Source of the DNA: Mobilicoccus pelagius NBRC 104925
Lineage (GTDB): Bacteria; Actinomycetota; Actinomycetes; Actinomycetales; Dermatophilaceae
Assembly (NCBI RefSeq): GCF_000247995.1
Contig: NZ_BAFE01000089.1
Span: 186,001 to 250,000, forward strand
DNA length: 64,000 nt
Direction of reading: 5' to 3'
Of the stretch, positions 39,299 through 49,157 are shown one piece after another; position 1 is the first letter of the stretch; every line of letters begins with the position of its first letter. The translations under genes and the position numbers were made by a program. The notes under the pieces were generated by a model. It saw nothing but the letters and a program-made list of their open reading frames with translations. It ran no database searches and had not been told where the DNA came from.

Positions 39299-40008
39299 CC
39301 ACGCCCCACCCCGAGCAGATCTCCGCCGCCCCCGAGGGCACCGGACCGCAGCAGGCGCAGGTCCGTGCCGTCGTCGTCGACGACGACGCCCTCGTCCGCC
39401 AGGGTCTCGCGCTCGTCCTCGGCGGCAAGGGACCCGTCACGATCGTCGGCGAGGCCGCCGACGGGCTCGAGGCGGAGGGGGCCGTCGCGCGATGCCGCCC
39501 CGACGTCGTCCTCATGGACATCCGCATGCCTCGCCGCGACGGCATCGCCGCGACCCGCGCGATCTCGAGCGCCCCCGACGCGCCGCCGGTCCTCGTCCTC
39601 ACGACGTTCGACGCCGACGACCTCGTCCTCGACGCGCTGCGGGCGGGCGCGGCCGGGTTCCTCCTCAAGGCGACGCCGCCGGAGCGGATGGTCGCGGCGA
39701 TCCTCGCGGTCGCCGCCGGGGAACCCGCGTTCTCCCCGACCGTCATCGCGCAGGTCGTCGCCGCTGCGACGCGCGGCGACGGCGGCGGGCGGCGCCAGGA
39801 GGCGCTCGACTCCCTCGCCGCGATCACCGAACGGGAGCGGGAGGTCGCCGTCGCCGTCGGCCGCGGCTGGTCCAACGCCCGCATCTCGGCCGAACTCTTC
39901 ATGAGCGTCCCCACCGTCAAGGCGCACGTCTCGAAGATCTTCGAGAAGCTCGGCCTCGAGAACCGCGTCCAGATCGCCGTCCGCGTCCACGACGCCGAGC
40001 TCCTCTGA
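39295..40008 (+). CDS. NarL/LuxR-family response regulator
   Basis: Partner of the kinase just upstream (ATGA overlap). Receiver domain with D-D-D-A-L-V-R-Q-G-L, phosphate site Asp75 in L-M-D-I-R-M-P and Lys in L-L-K-A-T-P-P; C-terminal LuxR helix-turn-helix begins I-T-E-R-E-R-E-V-A and ends V-K-A-H-V-S-K-I-F-E-K-L. Length 237. No target site was identified. Confidence 0.94.
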   Translation: MTTPHPEQISAAPEGTGPQQAQVRAVVVDDDALVRQGLALVLGGKGPVTIVGEAADGLEAEGAVARCRPDVVLMDIRMPRRDGIAATRAISSAPDAPPVLVLTTFDADDLVLDALRAGAAGFLLKATPPERMVAAILAVAAGEPAFSPTVIAQVVAAATRGDGGGRRQEALDSLAAITEREREVAVAVGRGWSNARISAELFMSVPTVKAHVSKIFEKLGLENRVQIAVRVHDAELL

Positions 40009-40095
40009 CCCCGCACGACTCTGACGCCGCACGCGCCTGTCGCCGAGGCCCCGTCGGGTCGGGCCGGCTCGGACGTGTCGGGGAAACGCGTCCGG

Positions 40096-41208
40096 TCAGT
40101 CGGCGCTGCCCGCCACCGCCTCGTACGCGGCGCGGAGGTCCTCGACGTCGGGGCCGACGAGCCGGGTGGGGGCGCCGACGCCGTCGAGGACGACGAACCG
40201 CAGGGTCGCCCCGCGGGTCTTCTTGTCTCGGCCCATGACGACGAGGAGCTCCTCGAAGCTCGCCCCGTCGTAGCGCGTCGGCAGGCCGAGCGACGCGAGG
40301 ACGCGGCGGTGCCGGGCGACGGTGTCGGCGTCGAGATGCCCGGTGCGGACGGCGAGTTCGGCGACGAACACCATGCCGACGGCGACGGCGTCGCCGTGGC
40401 GCCACCGGTAGGACTCGGCCTGCTCGATCGCGTGGCCGAACGTGTGGCCGTAGTTGAGGATCTCCCGTAGCGACGACTCGCGGAGGTCCTCGGTGACGAC
40501 GCGGGCCTTGACGGCGATCTTGCGTTCGACGATCTCCCGCAACACGTCGGAGGTGGGGTCGAGCGCGGCCTCCGGGTCGCTCTCGATGCGGTCGAGGATG
40601 ACGGGGTCGGCGATGAACCCGCCCTTGACGACCTCGGCGAGCCCGGCGGCGAGGTCCGCCCGCGGCAGGGTGGCGAGGACGTCGAGGTCGGCGAGGACGC
40701 CGACCGGCGGGTGGAACGCGCCGACGAGGTTCTTGCCCTCGGCGGTGTTGATGCCGGTCTTGCCGCCGACGGCCGCGTCGACCATGCCGAGCAGCGTCGT
40801 GGGCACGTCGACGAGCGGCACGCCCCGCAGCCACGTCGCGGCGACGAAGCCGCCGAGGTCGGTGACGGCGCCGCCACCGACGGCCACGATGACGTCGGTG
40901 CGAGTGAATCCGGCACGTCCGAGGACGCCCCACAGGTGGGTCGCGACCTCGATCGTCTTCGCGGACTCGGCGTCGGGCAGCTCCTCGAGGTGGACCTCGA
41001 CGCCGCGGTCGGCGAGCGCGTCGGCGAGCCGCCGGGCGAGGTCGGCGACGGGGGCCGCGTGGGCGAGCAGTGCCCGGGCGGCCGACTCCGGTACGAGGTC
41101 ACGGACCCGTCCGGCGATCCCCCGGCCGATGACGACGTCGTAGGCGCCCGGCGTCCCCGGTTCGCCGCCGACGTGGACGACGGTCTCGTCGCGCGTGTCC
41201 TCGCCCAT
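40096..41208 (-). CDS. aroB: 3-dehydroquinate synthase
   Basis: Second step of the shikimate pathway, NAD-dependent. The 370-residue protein has V-G-G-G-A-V-T-D-L-G-G near 105, the metal ligands E-V-V-K-G-G and L-N-Y-G-H-T-F-G-H-A, and R-P-D-E-type N-terminal contacts replaced by D-A-E-S-A-K. ATG at 41208 overlaps the aroK stop by one base. Last gene of the aro run. Confidence 0.96.
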   Translation of the reverse strand: MGEDTRDETVVHVGGEPGTPGAYDVVIGRGIAGRVRDLVPESAARALLAHAAPVADLARRLADALADRGVEVHLEELPDAESAKTIEVATHLWGVLGRAGFTRTDVIVAVGGGAVTDLGGFVAATWLRGVPLVDVPTTLLGMVDAAVGGKTGINTAEGKNLVGAFHPPVGVLADLDVLATLPRADLAAGLAEVVKGGFIADPVILDRIESDPEAALDPTSDVLREIVERKIAVKARVVTEDLRESSLREILNYGHTFGHAIEQAESYRWRHGDAVAVGMVFVAELAVRTGHLDADTVARHRRVLASLGLPTRYDGASFEELLVVMGRDKKTRGATLRFVVLDGVGAPTRLVGPDVEDLRAAYEAVAGSAD

Positions 41209-41783
41209 CACTCCCCCGTTCGCTCGCCGCGCCCGGAGCCGTCGGCGGCCAGGCGGTCGGCGATCTCGTCGACGATCTGCTCGACGTCCTTCTCGTCGGT
41301 GTCGACCCGCAGCCATGCGAGACGTTCGTAGATCGGCCGCCGCTGCTCCATGAGCTGCAGCCACTGGCCGCGCGGGTTGAGCGCGAGGAGCGGACGCCCC
41401 TGGTCGAACCCGGAGCGCTTGGCCGCGTACCGGAGGCTCACGTCGAGGAACACGACACGGTGCCCGGCGAGCAGCTCCTGGGTGTGGGGGTCGAGGATCG
41501 CGCCGCCGCCGAGGGAGACGACGCCGTCGTGACCGGCGAGCGCGTCGGCGACGGCCGTGCGCTCGAGGGCGCGGAATGCCTCCTCCCCCTGCTCGACGAA
41601 GATCTCGGGCACGGAGATCCCGGCGCGCTGCTCGACGAGGGCGTCGGTGTCGAGGAGGTCCACCCCGCGGCGACGCGCGAGCGCGGCCCCGACGCTCGAC
41701 TTGCCGGCCCCGGGCGGCCCGGTGAGGACGGCGAGCGGGCGGGCGGTGGACGAGGTGGACGTCGTCGAGGCGGCGTCGGTCAT
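41208..41783 (-). CDS. aroK: Shikimate kinase
   Basis: Phosphorylates shikimate with ATP. The 191-residue protein has Walker [10 protein letters not shown] near residue 27, the shikimate-binding D-T-D and G-G-G-A residues, and R-P-L-L-A in the lid. Start ATG overlaps the aroC stop by four bases. Confidence 0.95.
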   Translation of the reverse strand: MTDAASTTSTSSTARPLAVLTGPPGAGKSSVGAALARRRGVDLLDTDALVEQRAGISVPEIFVEQGEEAFRALERTAVADALAGHDGVVSLGGGAILDPHTQELLAGHRVVFLDVSLRYAAKRSGFDQGRPLLALNPRGQWLQLMEQRRPIYERLAWLRVDTDEKDVEQIVDEIADRLAADGSGRGERTGE

Positions 41784-42994
41784 CGCATCTCCTCGGGGAT
41801 GGCGGCGAGGTAGGCCTCGACGTTGCGGCGCGTCTCGGTGACACTGTCGCCGCCGAACTTCTCGGCGATCGCGTCGGCGAGGACGAGGGCGACCATCGCC
41901 TCGGCGACGACCCCGGCGGCCGGGACGGCGCACACGTCGGAGCGCTGGTGGATGGCCGTGGCGGGCTCGCCGCTCACGACGTCGACGGTGGCGAGCGCGC
42001 GGGGCACGGTGCTGATCGGCTTCATCGCCGCGCGGACGCGGAGGACGTCGCCGGTGGACATGCCGCCCTCGGTGCCGCCCGCGCGGTTCGTCGCGCGACG
42101 GATCGCGCCGGTCTCGTCGCGGCCGATCTCGTCGTGCGCCTCGGAGCCGCGGCGCGCGGCGGTGCGGAACCCGTCGCCGACCTCGACGCCCTTGATCGCC
42201 TGGATCCCCATGAGCGCACCGGCGAGGCGCGCGTCGAGGCGACGGTCCCAGTGGACGTGGGAGCCGAGCCCGGGCGGGCACCCGTAGGCGAGGACCTCGA
42301 CGACGCCGCCGAGGGTGTCGCCGCTCTTGTGGGCGGCGTCGATCTCCGCGACCATCGCCGCCGAGCCCGCGGCCTCGGACGCGCGCACCGGGTCGGCGTC
42401 GAGCGCGGCGACGTCACCCGGGCCGGGCAGGGGCGCGTCGTCGGAGACGCCCGCCCCGCCGACGGCGACCGTGTGCGACACGAGGCGAATGCCCGCCGTC
42501 TGCGCGAGGTACGCCGCGGCGACGGCACCGAGCGCGACGCGGGCGGCCGTCTCACGTGCCGAGGCGCGTTCGAGGACGGGTCGGGCGTCGGTGAAGCCGT
42601 ACTTCTGCATGCCCACGAGGTCGGCGTGCCCGGGCCGCGGCCGCGTGAGCGGACGGTTGCGGGCGATCTCCTTCGGGGCGTTGACGTCGTCGGCGGCGGC
42701 GAACGCCTCGGCGGGCACCGGGTCGGGGCTCATCACCGTCTCCCACTTGGGCCACTCGCTGTTGCCGATGCGCAACGCGAACGGGGAGCCGAGGGTGACG
42801 CCGTGACGCAGACCGCCGATGATCTCGAGCTCGTCCTGCTCGAACTTCTGCCGCGCCCCCCGCCCGTGGCCGAGGCGACGGCGCGCGAGCGCCTCCTGGA
42901 TGTCGGCACTCGTGACCTCCACCCCCGAGGGCAGGCCCTCGAGGACGGCGACGAGTGCCGGCCCGTGTGATTCTCCGGCGGTCAACCAACGCAT
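41780..42994 (-). CDS. aroC: Chorismate synthase
   Basis: Last step of the shikimate pathway, needs reduced FMN. The 404-residue protein begins [13 protein letters not shown] and has the family motifs [16 protein letters not shown] and [13 protein letters not shown] at 42994; a longer open frame is not supported. It follows aroE after 79 bases. Confidence 0.96.
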   Translation of the reverse strand: MRWLTAGESHGPALVAVLEGLPSGVEVTSADIQEALARRRLGHGRGARQKFEQDELEIIGGLRHGVTLGSPFALRIGNSEWPKWETVMSPDPVPAEAFAAADDVNAPKEIARNRPLTRPRPGHADLVGMQKYGFTDARPVLERASARETAARVALGAVAAAYLAQTAGIRLVSHTVAVGGAGVSDDAPLPGPGDVAALDADPVRASEAAGSAAMVAEIDAAHKSGDTLGGVVEVLAYGCPPGLGSHVHWDRRLDARLAGALMGIQAIKGVEVGDGFRTAARRGSEAHDEIGRDETGAIRRATNRAGGTEGGMSTGDVLRVRAAMKPISTVPRALATVDVVSGEPATAIHQRSDVCAVPAAGVVAEAMVALVLADAIAEKFGGDSVTETRRNVEAYLAAIPEEMR

Positions 42995-43073
42995 GGGCGT
43001 ATGGTTCCACGCCCTGCCGTCGACCCGCCGCACCGCCCGGCCGGTGGACGTCCCGTGCCGCGCGTCGGGAACG

Positions 43074-43958
43074 TCAGGAGCAGCGTTCGCGGTTGCGCAG
43101 CGCGTCGTCGAGGGCGCGGCGCATCGCATCCAGGGGGGCGGTGTGGCCCGTCATGAGCTCGACCTGCCCGGCGGCCTGGTGGAGGAGCATCGCGGAGCCG
43201 GGGACGACGGTGGCCCCGCACGCCTCCGCCCAGCGGGCGAGGGGGGTGGGCCAGTCGGCATAGACGGCGTCGAGGAGCACGGTGCGCGACAGATCGGCGC
43301 TCGGGTCGAACCCGGCCTCCTCCCCGAGCGGCGCCCCGGCGGGAAGCGTCGAGACGACGACGTCGGCCGCGGCGCAGGCGCGGGAGACCGCGGCGGGGTC
43401 GTCGAGGAGGACGTCACCCTCCCACCCCTCGACCTGAGCCGTCGCCCGCACCCCGAGCTCCTCGGCGAGGTCGAGGGTCTCGGGGCGAACCCGGCTCCGC
43501 ACCGCGAATCCCACGTGGCGGCACCCGAGTCGGGCGAGGGCGTCGAGGGCCGAACGGGCCGTCGCACCCGAGCCGAGGACGAGCGCGCGCCGTACGTCGC
43601 CGACCCCGGCCTCGAGGAGCGCGTCACGGACCCCGTCGGGGTCGGTGTTCGCCGCGACCCAGCCGTCCTCGCGGCGCACGAGCGTGTTCGCGGCGCCGAT
43701 GCGTCGCGCCTGCTCGGTGACGGCCACGGCGAGCGCGAGGGCGTCCTCCTTGTCCGGCATCGTCACCGAGAGGCCGACCCAGTCGCGGCCGAGCCCTTCG
43801 ACGAACGTCGGCAGGTCGAGTTCGCCCTCCCCGCCGATGCGGAACCGGTCGTAGGACCAGCCCGTGAGCCCGAGGGCGTCATAGGCCGCCCGGTGGAGCA
43901 CCGGTGACAGGGAGTGCTCGACCGGGGAGCCGACGACGCCGGCGCGGTGCGTCAGCAC
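43074..43958 (-). CDS. aroE: Shikimate dehydrogenase
   Basis: Reduces 3-dehydroshikimate with NADPH. The 294-residue protein has [14 protein letters not shown] at the start, the catalytic Lys in T-M-P-D-K, N-T-D near 100 and G-S-G-A-T-A-R-S-A for NADP. The substrate and cofactor motifs are mildly divergent. GTG at 43958 overlaps the mltG end by seven bases. Confidence 0.92.
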   Translation of the reverse strand: MLTHRAGVVGSPVEHSLSPVLHRAAYDALGLTGWSYDRFRIGGEGELDLPTFVEGLGRDWVGLSVTMPDKEDALALAVAVTEQARRIGAANTLVRREDGWVAANTDPDGVRDALLEAGVGDVRRALVLGSGATARSALDALARLGCRHVGFAVRSRVRPETLDLAEELGVRATAQVEGWEGDVLLDDPAAVSRACAAADVVVSTLPAGAPLGEEAGFDPSADLSRTVLLDAVYADWPTPLARWAEACGATVVPGSAMLLHQAAGQVELMTGHTAPLDAMRRALDDALRNRERCS

Positions 43959-45238
43959 GTGCCCGGGTGGGCCTGGCACCACGCCTGGAACTTGCGGACG
44001 TTGGCGTTGTGCTGGTCGTGGGTCTCGGCGAAGGCCGTCTCCCCCGTCTGCGGGTTGATCGTGACGAAGTAGAGCCACTTGCCCTTCGCCGGGTGGAGCG
44101 CCGCCCGGACGGAGGCGGTGCCCGGGTTGTCGATCGGGCCCTTGGGCAGACCGGGGTGGAGGTAGGTGTTGTACGGGTTGTCGTTCTTGCGGTCCGCGTC
44201 CGTCGTCGTGATCGTGCGCTTGCCCACGCCGTAGGAGACCGTCGAGTCGAGCTGCAACGGCATCCGGATGCGCAGGCGGTTCTCGATGACGGCGGCGACC
44301 TTGGGGCGGTCCTCCGGCATCCGCGCCTCGGACTCGACGATGCTCGCGATCGTGATGATCTCGTGCATGTCGGCCTCCTCGACGCCGAGCGCCGAGTACC
44401 GGGCCGTGGCCTGGCCGACGAGCTCGGAGAGCTGCTCGGTGGCGGTGGCCTTGGGGCCGAACGTGTACGTCGCGGGGAAGAGGTACCCCTCGACGCTGCC
44501 GTTCGCGGCCTTGGGGAGGCCGAGCGCGGCGGACTTCTTCGACGCGGCGACGTACTCCTTGACGGGCACGCCGGTGGCCTTGGAGAGCTCGGCGAAGATC
44601 TCGCTCGCACGCAGACCCTCACGGAGGGTCACGCTGCGCTCGTCGCGGGCCTCGCCGCTGCGAAGCCGGCTGAGCGCGTCGACGGCCTTCATCTGCGTCG
44701 GCAGCGCGTACGTGCCCGGCTGGATCTCGTCGCCGGGGTTCTCGGCGAGGGCCTTCTCGAACGCCTCGACGGTCTTGACGACGTCGGCCTTCTGGAGCGT
44801 CCCGCCGATCGCCCGGCCTGTGTCGCCCTGGTGGACGACGACGGTCGCCCGTCCGGTGCCGGGGCCGTCGTAGTCCTTCTTCTCGAAGAACCCGCCGACC
44901 AGCGGCGCGAACAGCTGCACGGCGAGGACGAGGCCGCCGAGGACGAGCGCGAGCGCGACGCCGAGCACGGCGAGGCGGCGCCCGCGACCGCGGCGGTTCC
45001 GTCCGACCGAGGTCGCGCCGTGGCCGTCGAACAGGTCGTCCTCGTGCTCGTCGTCCCCGTGCTGGTCGTGCCCGTGCTCGTCGTCCTCGTGCTCGTCGTC
45101 CTCGACGTGGGCGTCGGATTCGAGGTCCTCCTCACCGCCGTGGCCCGAGAGGAGCGCGTCGTAGCGGGAGACGGGGACGTCGTCCTCGGGGTGCTCGTGC
45201 GGCACGTCGTGCGGGTCGTCGCCGTGTCGGTCGGTCAT
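43952..45238 (-). CDS. mltG: Endolytic murein transglycosylase MltG with His/Asp/Glu-rich tail
   Basis: Single-pass membrane enzyme that cuts new glycan strands. The 428-residue protein has a membrane helix near 88-110 and the YceG/MltG domain with the catalytic Glu in I-A-S-I-V-E-S-E-A; the end H-P-A-K-G-K-W-L-Y-F-V is typical. The 75 residues before the helix, on the cytoplasmic side, are unusually rich in His, Asp and Glu with repeats such as D-D-E-H-E-D-D-E-H-G-H-D, a possible metal-binding part. ATG overlaps the ruvX stop by four bases. Confidence 0.93.
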   Translation of the reverse strand: MTDRHGDDPHDVPHEHPEDDVPVSRYDALLSGHGGEEDLESDAHVEDDEHEDDEHGHDQHGDDEHEDDLFDGHGATSVGRNRRGRGRRLAVLGVALALVLGGLVLAVQLFAPLVGGFFEKKDYDGPGTGRATVVVHQGDTGRAIGGTLQKADVVKTVEAFEKALAENPGDEIQPGTYALPTQMKAVDALSRLRSGEARDERSVTLREGLRASEIFAELSKATGVPVKEYVAASKKSAALGLPKAANGSVEGYLFPATYTFGPKATATEQLSELVGQATARYSALGVEEADMHEIITIASIVESEARMPEDRPKVAAVIENRLRIRMPLQLDSTVSYGVGKRTITTTDADRKNDNPYNTYLHPGLPKGPIDNPGTASVRAALHPAKGKWLYFVTINPQTGETAFAETHDQHNANVRKFQAWCQAHPGTC

Positions 45239-45735
45239 CCCTGGGGTCCTTTGTGTCGGGGCTTGCGGGTGGGGACGACGTCACCGGGGGCGACACCACC
45301 TGCGCGTTCCTGGTCGAGTGCGGTCTGGAGGATGAGCACGGCGGCCGCCTGATCGACGACCTCCCGATGTCGCCGCCCGGGCCTGCCGCTGTCGTGGAGG
45401 TTGCGGTGCGCTGCAACCGTCGTGAGGCGCTCGTCGACGAGACGGACGGGCACCGGCGTGACGGCCCGGGCGAGGGCCGCCGCGTAACTGCGCGCGTGTC
45501 CGGCGGCCGCGCCCTCCTCCCCCGAGAGGGAGCGTGGCAGCCCGACGACGACCTCGACGGCCTGGCTCTCGCGGACGATGCCGGCGAGCGCCGTCATGTC
45601 GTCGCCGTCGAGGACGTCGGGGCCGCCGCGGGCGAGGGTCGCGACCGGGGTGGCGAGGACGCCGCTCGGGTCGGATCTCGCGACGCCGACCCGGACGGCG
45701 CCGACGTCCACGCCGATGCGCACTCCGGTTCTCAC
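45235..45735 (-). CDS. ruvX: RuvX/YqgF family Holliday-junction resolvase-like nuclease
   Basis: RNase H-fold protein (166 residues) proposed to act in recombination or rRNA processing. G-V-D-V-G-A-V-R-V-G-V-A supplies the first acidic residue, V-V-G-L-P-R-S-L-S-G the middle, and V-D-E-R-L-T-T and D-Q-A-A-A-V-L-I-L-Q the end. Seven bases separate it from alaS, and it overlaps mltG, in the standard actinobacterial order. Confidence 0.93.
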   Translation of the reverse strand: MRTGVRIGVDVGAVRVGVARSDPSGVLATPVATLARGGPDVLDGDDMTALAGIVRESQAVEVVVGLPRSLSGEEGAAAGHARSYAAALARAVTPVPVRLVDERLTTVAAHRNLHDSGRPGRRHREVVDQAAAVLILQTALDQERAGGVAPGDVVPTRKPRHKGPQG

Positions 45736-45742
45736 CTCGGCA

Positions 45743-48445
45743 TCATGCCCCGACGCCAGCCACGGAGCTTCGGATCTCGTTCAGCGCGTCGCCGATTCGC
45801 GTCGCGTCGGAGCCGCCGCCCTGGGCGAGATCGTCCTTTCCGCCACCACCGCCGCCGAGGACGCCGGCGGCCGTCTTGACGAGCGCACCGGCCTTGATGC
45901 CCTTCTCGCGGGCCGCGGCGTTGGTCGCGACGACGACGACCGGACGCTCCTTCGCGGCGGACGCGAGCGCGACGACGGCCGGCCGCTCCTCGCCGAGGCG
46001 CGAGCGGAGGTCGAGCGCGAGGGTGCGCAGGTCGTCGCCGGAGACGGACGTGGGAGTCTCGTGCACGAGGAGACGGATCCCGCCGACGTCCTGCGCCCCG
46101 GCGGCGAGCGTCGCCGCCTGGTCGAGGACCTGCTGACGACGCATCGCGTCGATCTCCCGCTCGGCCTCCTTGAGGCGCGTGAGCATCGCGGAGATGCGGT
46201 CGGCGAGCTCCTCGGGGCGGGCCTTGACGATGTCGGTGAGCTGGGAGAGCACGGCGCTCTCGCGGGCGAGGTGGGTGTAGGCGTCGGCGCCGACGAGGGC
46301 CTCGACGCGGCGCACGCCGGAACCGATCGAGGACTCGCCGAGGAGCTTGACGACGCCGAGCTGACCGACGGTCATCGCGTGGGTGCCGCCGCAGAGCTCC
46401 TTGCTCCATGAACCGTCACCGATGGAGACGACGCGCACCTCATCGCCGTACTTCTCGCCGAACATCGCCATCGCGCCCGACTCGAGCGCGGTCTTCTTGT
46501 TCATGACCTGCGCACTCACGGGCTGGTCGGTGAGGACGACCTCGTTGATGCGGCCCTCGATCTCCGAGAACAGCGCGGGCGAGACGGGCTGGCCCCAGCT
46601 GAAGTCGAAGCGCAGACGCCCGGGCGCGTTCTCCGACCCGGCCTGCGTGGCCGTGCTCGAGAGGGCGTCGCGGAGCGACTGGTGGAGGATGTGCGTCGCC
46701 GTGTGGGAGCGGGAGACCGAGCGACGACGGTCGGCGTCGACCCGGCTCGTCGCACGGTCGCCGACGCCGAGCTCGCCGCTCTCGACGACGCCGCGGTGGA
46801 CGATGAGGCCGGTGATGGGCTTCTGCACGTCGATGACGCGCATGAGCGCACCGTCGAGCTCGATGACGCCCTGGTCGGCGAGCTGGCCACCGCTCTCGGC
46901 GTAGAACGGCGTCTGGTCGAGGACGAGTTCGATCTCGTCGCCGGCCTTGGCCCGCGTGCCCGACGCACCCCCGACGAGGAGACCGGCGACGCGGCCCTCA
47001 CCGGCGACACCCTCGTACCCGAGGAAGTCGACGGGCGTGCCGAGGGAGTCGGCGATCTCGCGGTAGAGGTGGGTGTCGACGTGGCCCGTCTTCTTCGCCT
47101 TGGCGTCGGCCTTCGCGCGGGTGCGCTGCTCGGTCATGAGCCGACGGAACCCCTCCTCGTCGACGGCGAGGCCCTGCTCGGCCGCCATCTCGAGGGTGAG
47201 GTCGATGGGGAACCCGTACGTGTCGTGGAGACGGAACGCCTCCTCGCCCGCGAGGCGACTACCGCCCTTCGCCCTCGTGCGCGAGACGGCGGTGTCGAGG
47301 ATCGTCGTACCGGCCGACAGGGTGCGCGCGAACGCCTCCTCCTCGGCGTAGGCGATGGCGCTGATGCGCTCCCAGTCGCGCTGGAGCTCGGGGTAGGACT
47401 TCTTCATCCGGTCCTTGGAGACCGGGAGGAGCTCGGGCAGGCATGCGTCCTGCACGCCGAGGAGACGCATCGAGCGGACCGCGCGGCGCAGGAGGCGACG
47501 CAGGACGTAGCCGCGACCCTCGTTGCCGGGGGTGACGCCGTCGCCGATGAGCATGAGGGAGGACCGCACGTGGTCGGCGACGACCCGGAAGCGCACGTCG
47601 TCGGAGACGTTCGCGCCGTACCGGCGGCCCGTGATCTCCTCCGCCCGCTCGATGACGGGGTAGACCTCGTCGATCTCGTAGAGGTTGTCGACGCCCTGCA
47701 GCAGGTACGCGACGCGCTCCAGGCCCATGCCGGTGTCGATGTTCTGGCTCGGCAGGGGGCCGACGACCTTGAAGTCGTCCTTCGCCTTGACGTCGGTGAT
47801 CTCCTCCGTCTGGAACACGAGGTTCCAGATCTCGAGGAACCGGTCCTCGTCGGCCTCGGGGCCGCCGTCGGCGCCGTACTCGCGGCCGCGGTCGATGTAG
47901 ATCTCCGAGCAGGGGCCGCCGGGACCCTCGACGCCCATGTGCCAGTAGTTGTCCTTGAGGCTGCGGCCCTGGATGCGCTCGCGCGGGATGCCGGCGTCGA
48001 GCCAGTACTGCAGGGCCTCCTCGTCACCGTTCGGGTAGTCCGGGTGGTGGCCAGGGCCGAGGATCGTCACCCACACCTTCTCGGGGTCGAACCCGAGGAA
48101 CCCGTCCTGCTGACGCCCCGTGACGAACTCCCACGCGAACGCGATCGCGTCCTTCTTGAAGTAGTCGCCGAAGCTGAAGTTGCCGTTCATCTGGAAGAAC
48201 GTGCCGTGCCGGGTGGTCTTGCCGACCTCTTCGATGTCACCGGTGCGCACGCACTTCTGCACGCTCGTGGCGCGGTGGTAGGGCGGGGTCTCCTGCCCGA
48301 GGAAGTACGGCTTGAACGGCACCATGCCCGCGTTGACGAACAACAGGTTGGGGTCGTCGTAGAGCAGGGGGGCGCTGGGGACGACGGTGTGTCCCTTGCT
48401 CTCGAAGAAGCGGAGCCAGCGGCGCCTGATCTCGGCGGTTTCCAT
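45743..48445 (-). CDS. alaS: Alanyl-tRNA synthetase
   Basis: Charges tRNA-Ala. The 900-residue protein is full length: the class II catalytic domain ([20 protein letters not shown]), the editing domain with H-T-A-T-H-I-L-H and C-G-G-T-H, and the C-Ala part ending in a Gly-rich helix. The ATG at 48445 is the family start; the longer open frame is shadow. First gene of the aro run. Confidence 0.97.
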   Translation of the reverse strand: METAEIRRRWLRFFESKGHTVVPSAPLLYDDPNLLFVNAGMVPFKPYFLGQETPPYHRATSVQKCVRTGDIEEVGKTTRHGTFFQMNGNFSFGDYFKKDAIAFAWEFVTGRQQDGFLGFDPEKVWVTILGPGHHPDYPNGDEEALQYWLDAGIPRERIQGRSLKDNYWHMGVEGPGGPCSEIYIDRGREYGADGGPEADEDRFLEIWNLVFQTEEITDVKAKDDFKVVGPLPSQNIDTGMGLERVAYLLQGVDNLYEIDEVYPVIERAEEITGRRYGANVSDDVRFRVVADHVRSSLMLIGDGVTPGNEGRGYVLRRLLRRAVRSMRLLGVQDACLPELLPVSKDRMKKSYPELQRDWERISAIAYAEEEAFARTLSAGTTILDTAVSRTRAKGGSRLAGEEAFRLHDTYGFPIDLTLEMAAEQGLAVDEEGFRRLMTEQRTRAKADAKAKKTGHVDTHLYREIADSLGTPVDFLGYEGVAGEGRVAGLLVGGASGTRAKAGDEIELVLDQTPFYAESGGQLADQGVIELDGALMRVIDVQKPITGLIVHRGVVESGELGVGDRATSRVDADRRRSVSRSHTATHILHQSLRDALSSTATQAGSENAPGRLRFDFSWGQPVSPALFSEIEGRINEVVLTDQPVSAQVMNKKTALESGAMAMFGEKYGDEVRVVSIGDGSWSKELCGGTHAMTVGQLGVVKLLGESSIGSGVRRVEALVGADAYTHLARESAVLSQLTDIVKARPEELADRISAMLTRLKEAEREIDAMRRQQVLDQAATLAAGAQDVGGIRLLVHETPTSVSGDDLRTLALDLRSRLGEERPAVVALASAAKERPVVVVATNAAAREKGIKAGALVKTAAGVLGGGGGGKDDLAQGGGSDATRIGDALNEIRSSVAGVGA

Positions 48446-49157
48446 GTGTCGTCCTTCTCGTCGGTGCGTCGGGCGCGTCCGTGCGTCGCGTCCTGTCGTC
48501 CCAAGGGTAAGACGTGGGCACCGCGAGGCCCGCGACGACCGGAGCGGCGGAGCGCCTCGCGAAGTCCCGGACGGGGGTGTGGATCCGGCGCTGCCCGCGG
48601 GCGGCACGTCGGGCGCGCCCCGACCTCGGTCGCGGCGCGCCTACCACATGAGGGGTGGATTCTCCCCTTTCGAGGACAGGGGATCTTCTCCGGCGGTACG
48701 GTCGTGCCGACGAACGAACCTCCCGACCGCCCGGTGGCGACACCCGGCCGCAGCCACTCGACGCACCCACGACACGACCCCCGCATCGCCTGCCGTGCAC
48801 TCCTGGTCGCCTCGCCGGCCTCACGGACGGCCCGCCGACGAGCGCACGACGCGCCTGGTCGCGGGGCCCCGGCCGACGGCACGAGAGTGCCCGCCGACGC
48901 CCGAACGGGCGCCCCGGCGAACGGGGTCCGCAGTGCACGCCGGGCGACGACGGGCGCGACGACGCGTACCCGAAAGGTCACGATTGGGTCACGACGCGGG
49001 CGACTCTCCCTCCAAGCCCCCCCGTGACAGGTGTTGCCTCTACCTTGAGGCGACGCCACCGGCGTTTGCTTCGACCCGGCTCCCCGGGTGGAACCACCCC
49101 AGTCACGAACGACCCGGCCGACCGATGCAGCTCTGCCGGATCAGGAGGTCCCCCCAC
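48446..49157. other. Divergent gap between alaS and the opp operon
   Basis: About 710 bases with no gene I can recognise on either strand. Near the right end there is an 11-base-spaced direct repeat (48976-48994), and closer to the lipoprotein gene an imperfect dyad, GCCTC-TACCTT-GAGGC, at 49036-49051. The TACCTT could be a -10 box. The left half is presumably the alaS leader; no T-box structure was seen. Confidence 0.4.
48976..48994. repeat. Direct repeat upstream of opp operon, possible operator
   Basis: GGTCACGA occurs twice (48976-48983 and 48987-48994), spaced so that the copies are 11 bases apart, close to one helix turn. This spacing suits a protein binding two half-sites on one face. 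It is about 165 bases upstream of the lipoprotein gene. Confidence 0.4.

Noticed and set aside
48446-49157. T-box leader before alaS
   Set aside because: No T-box core sequence or specifier loop recognised; actinobacterial T-boxes are mostly for ileS.
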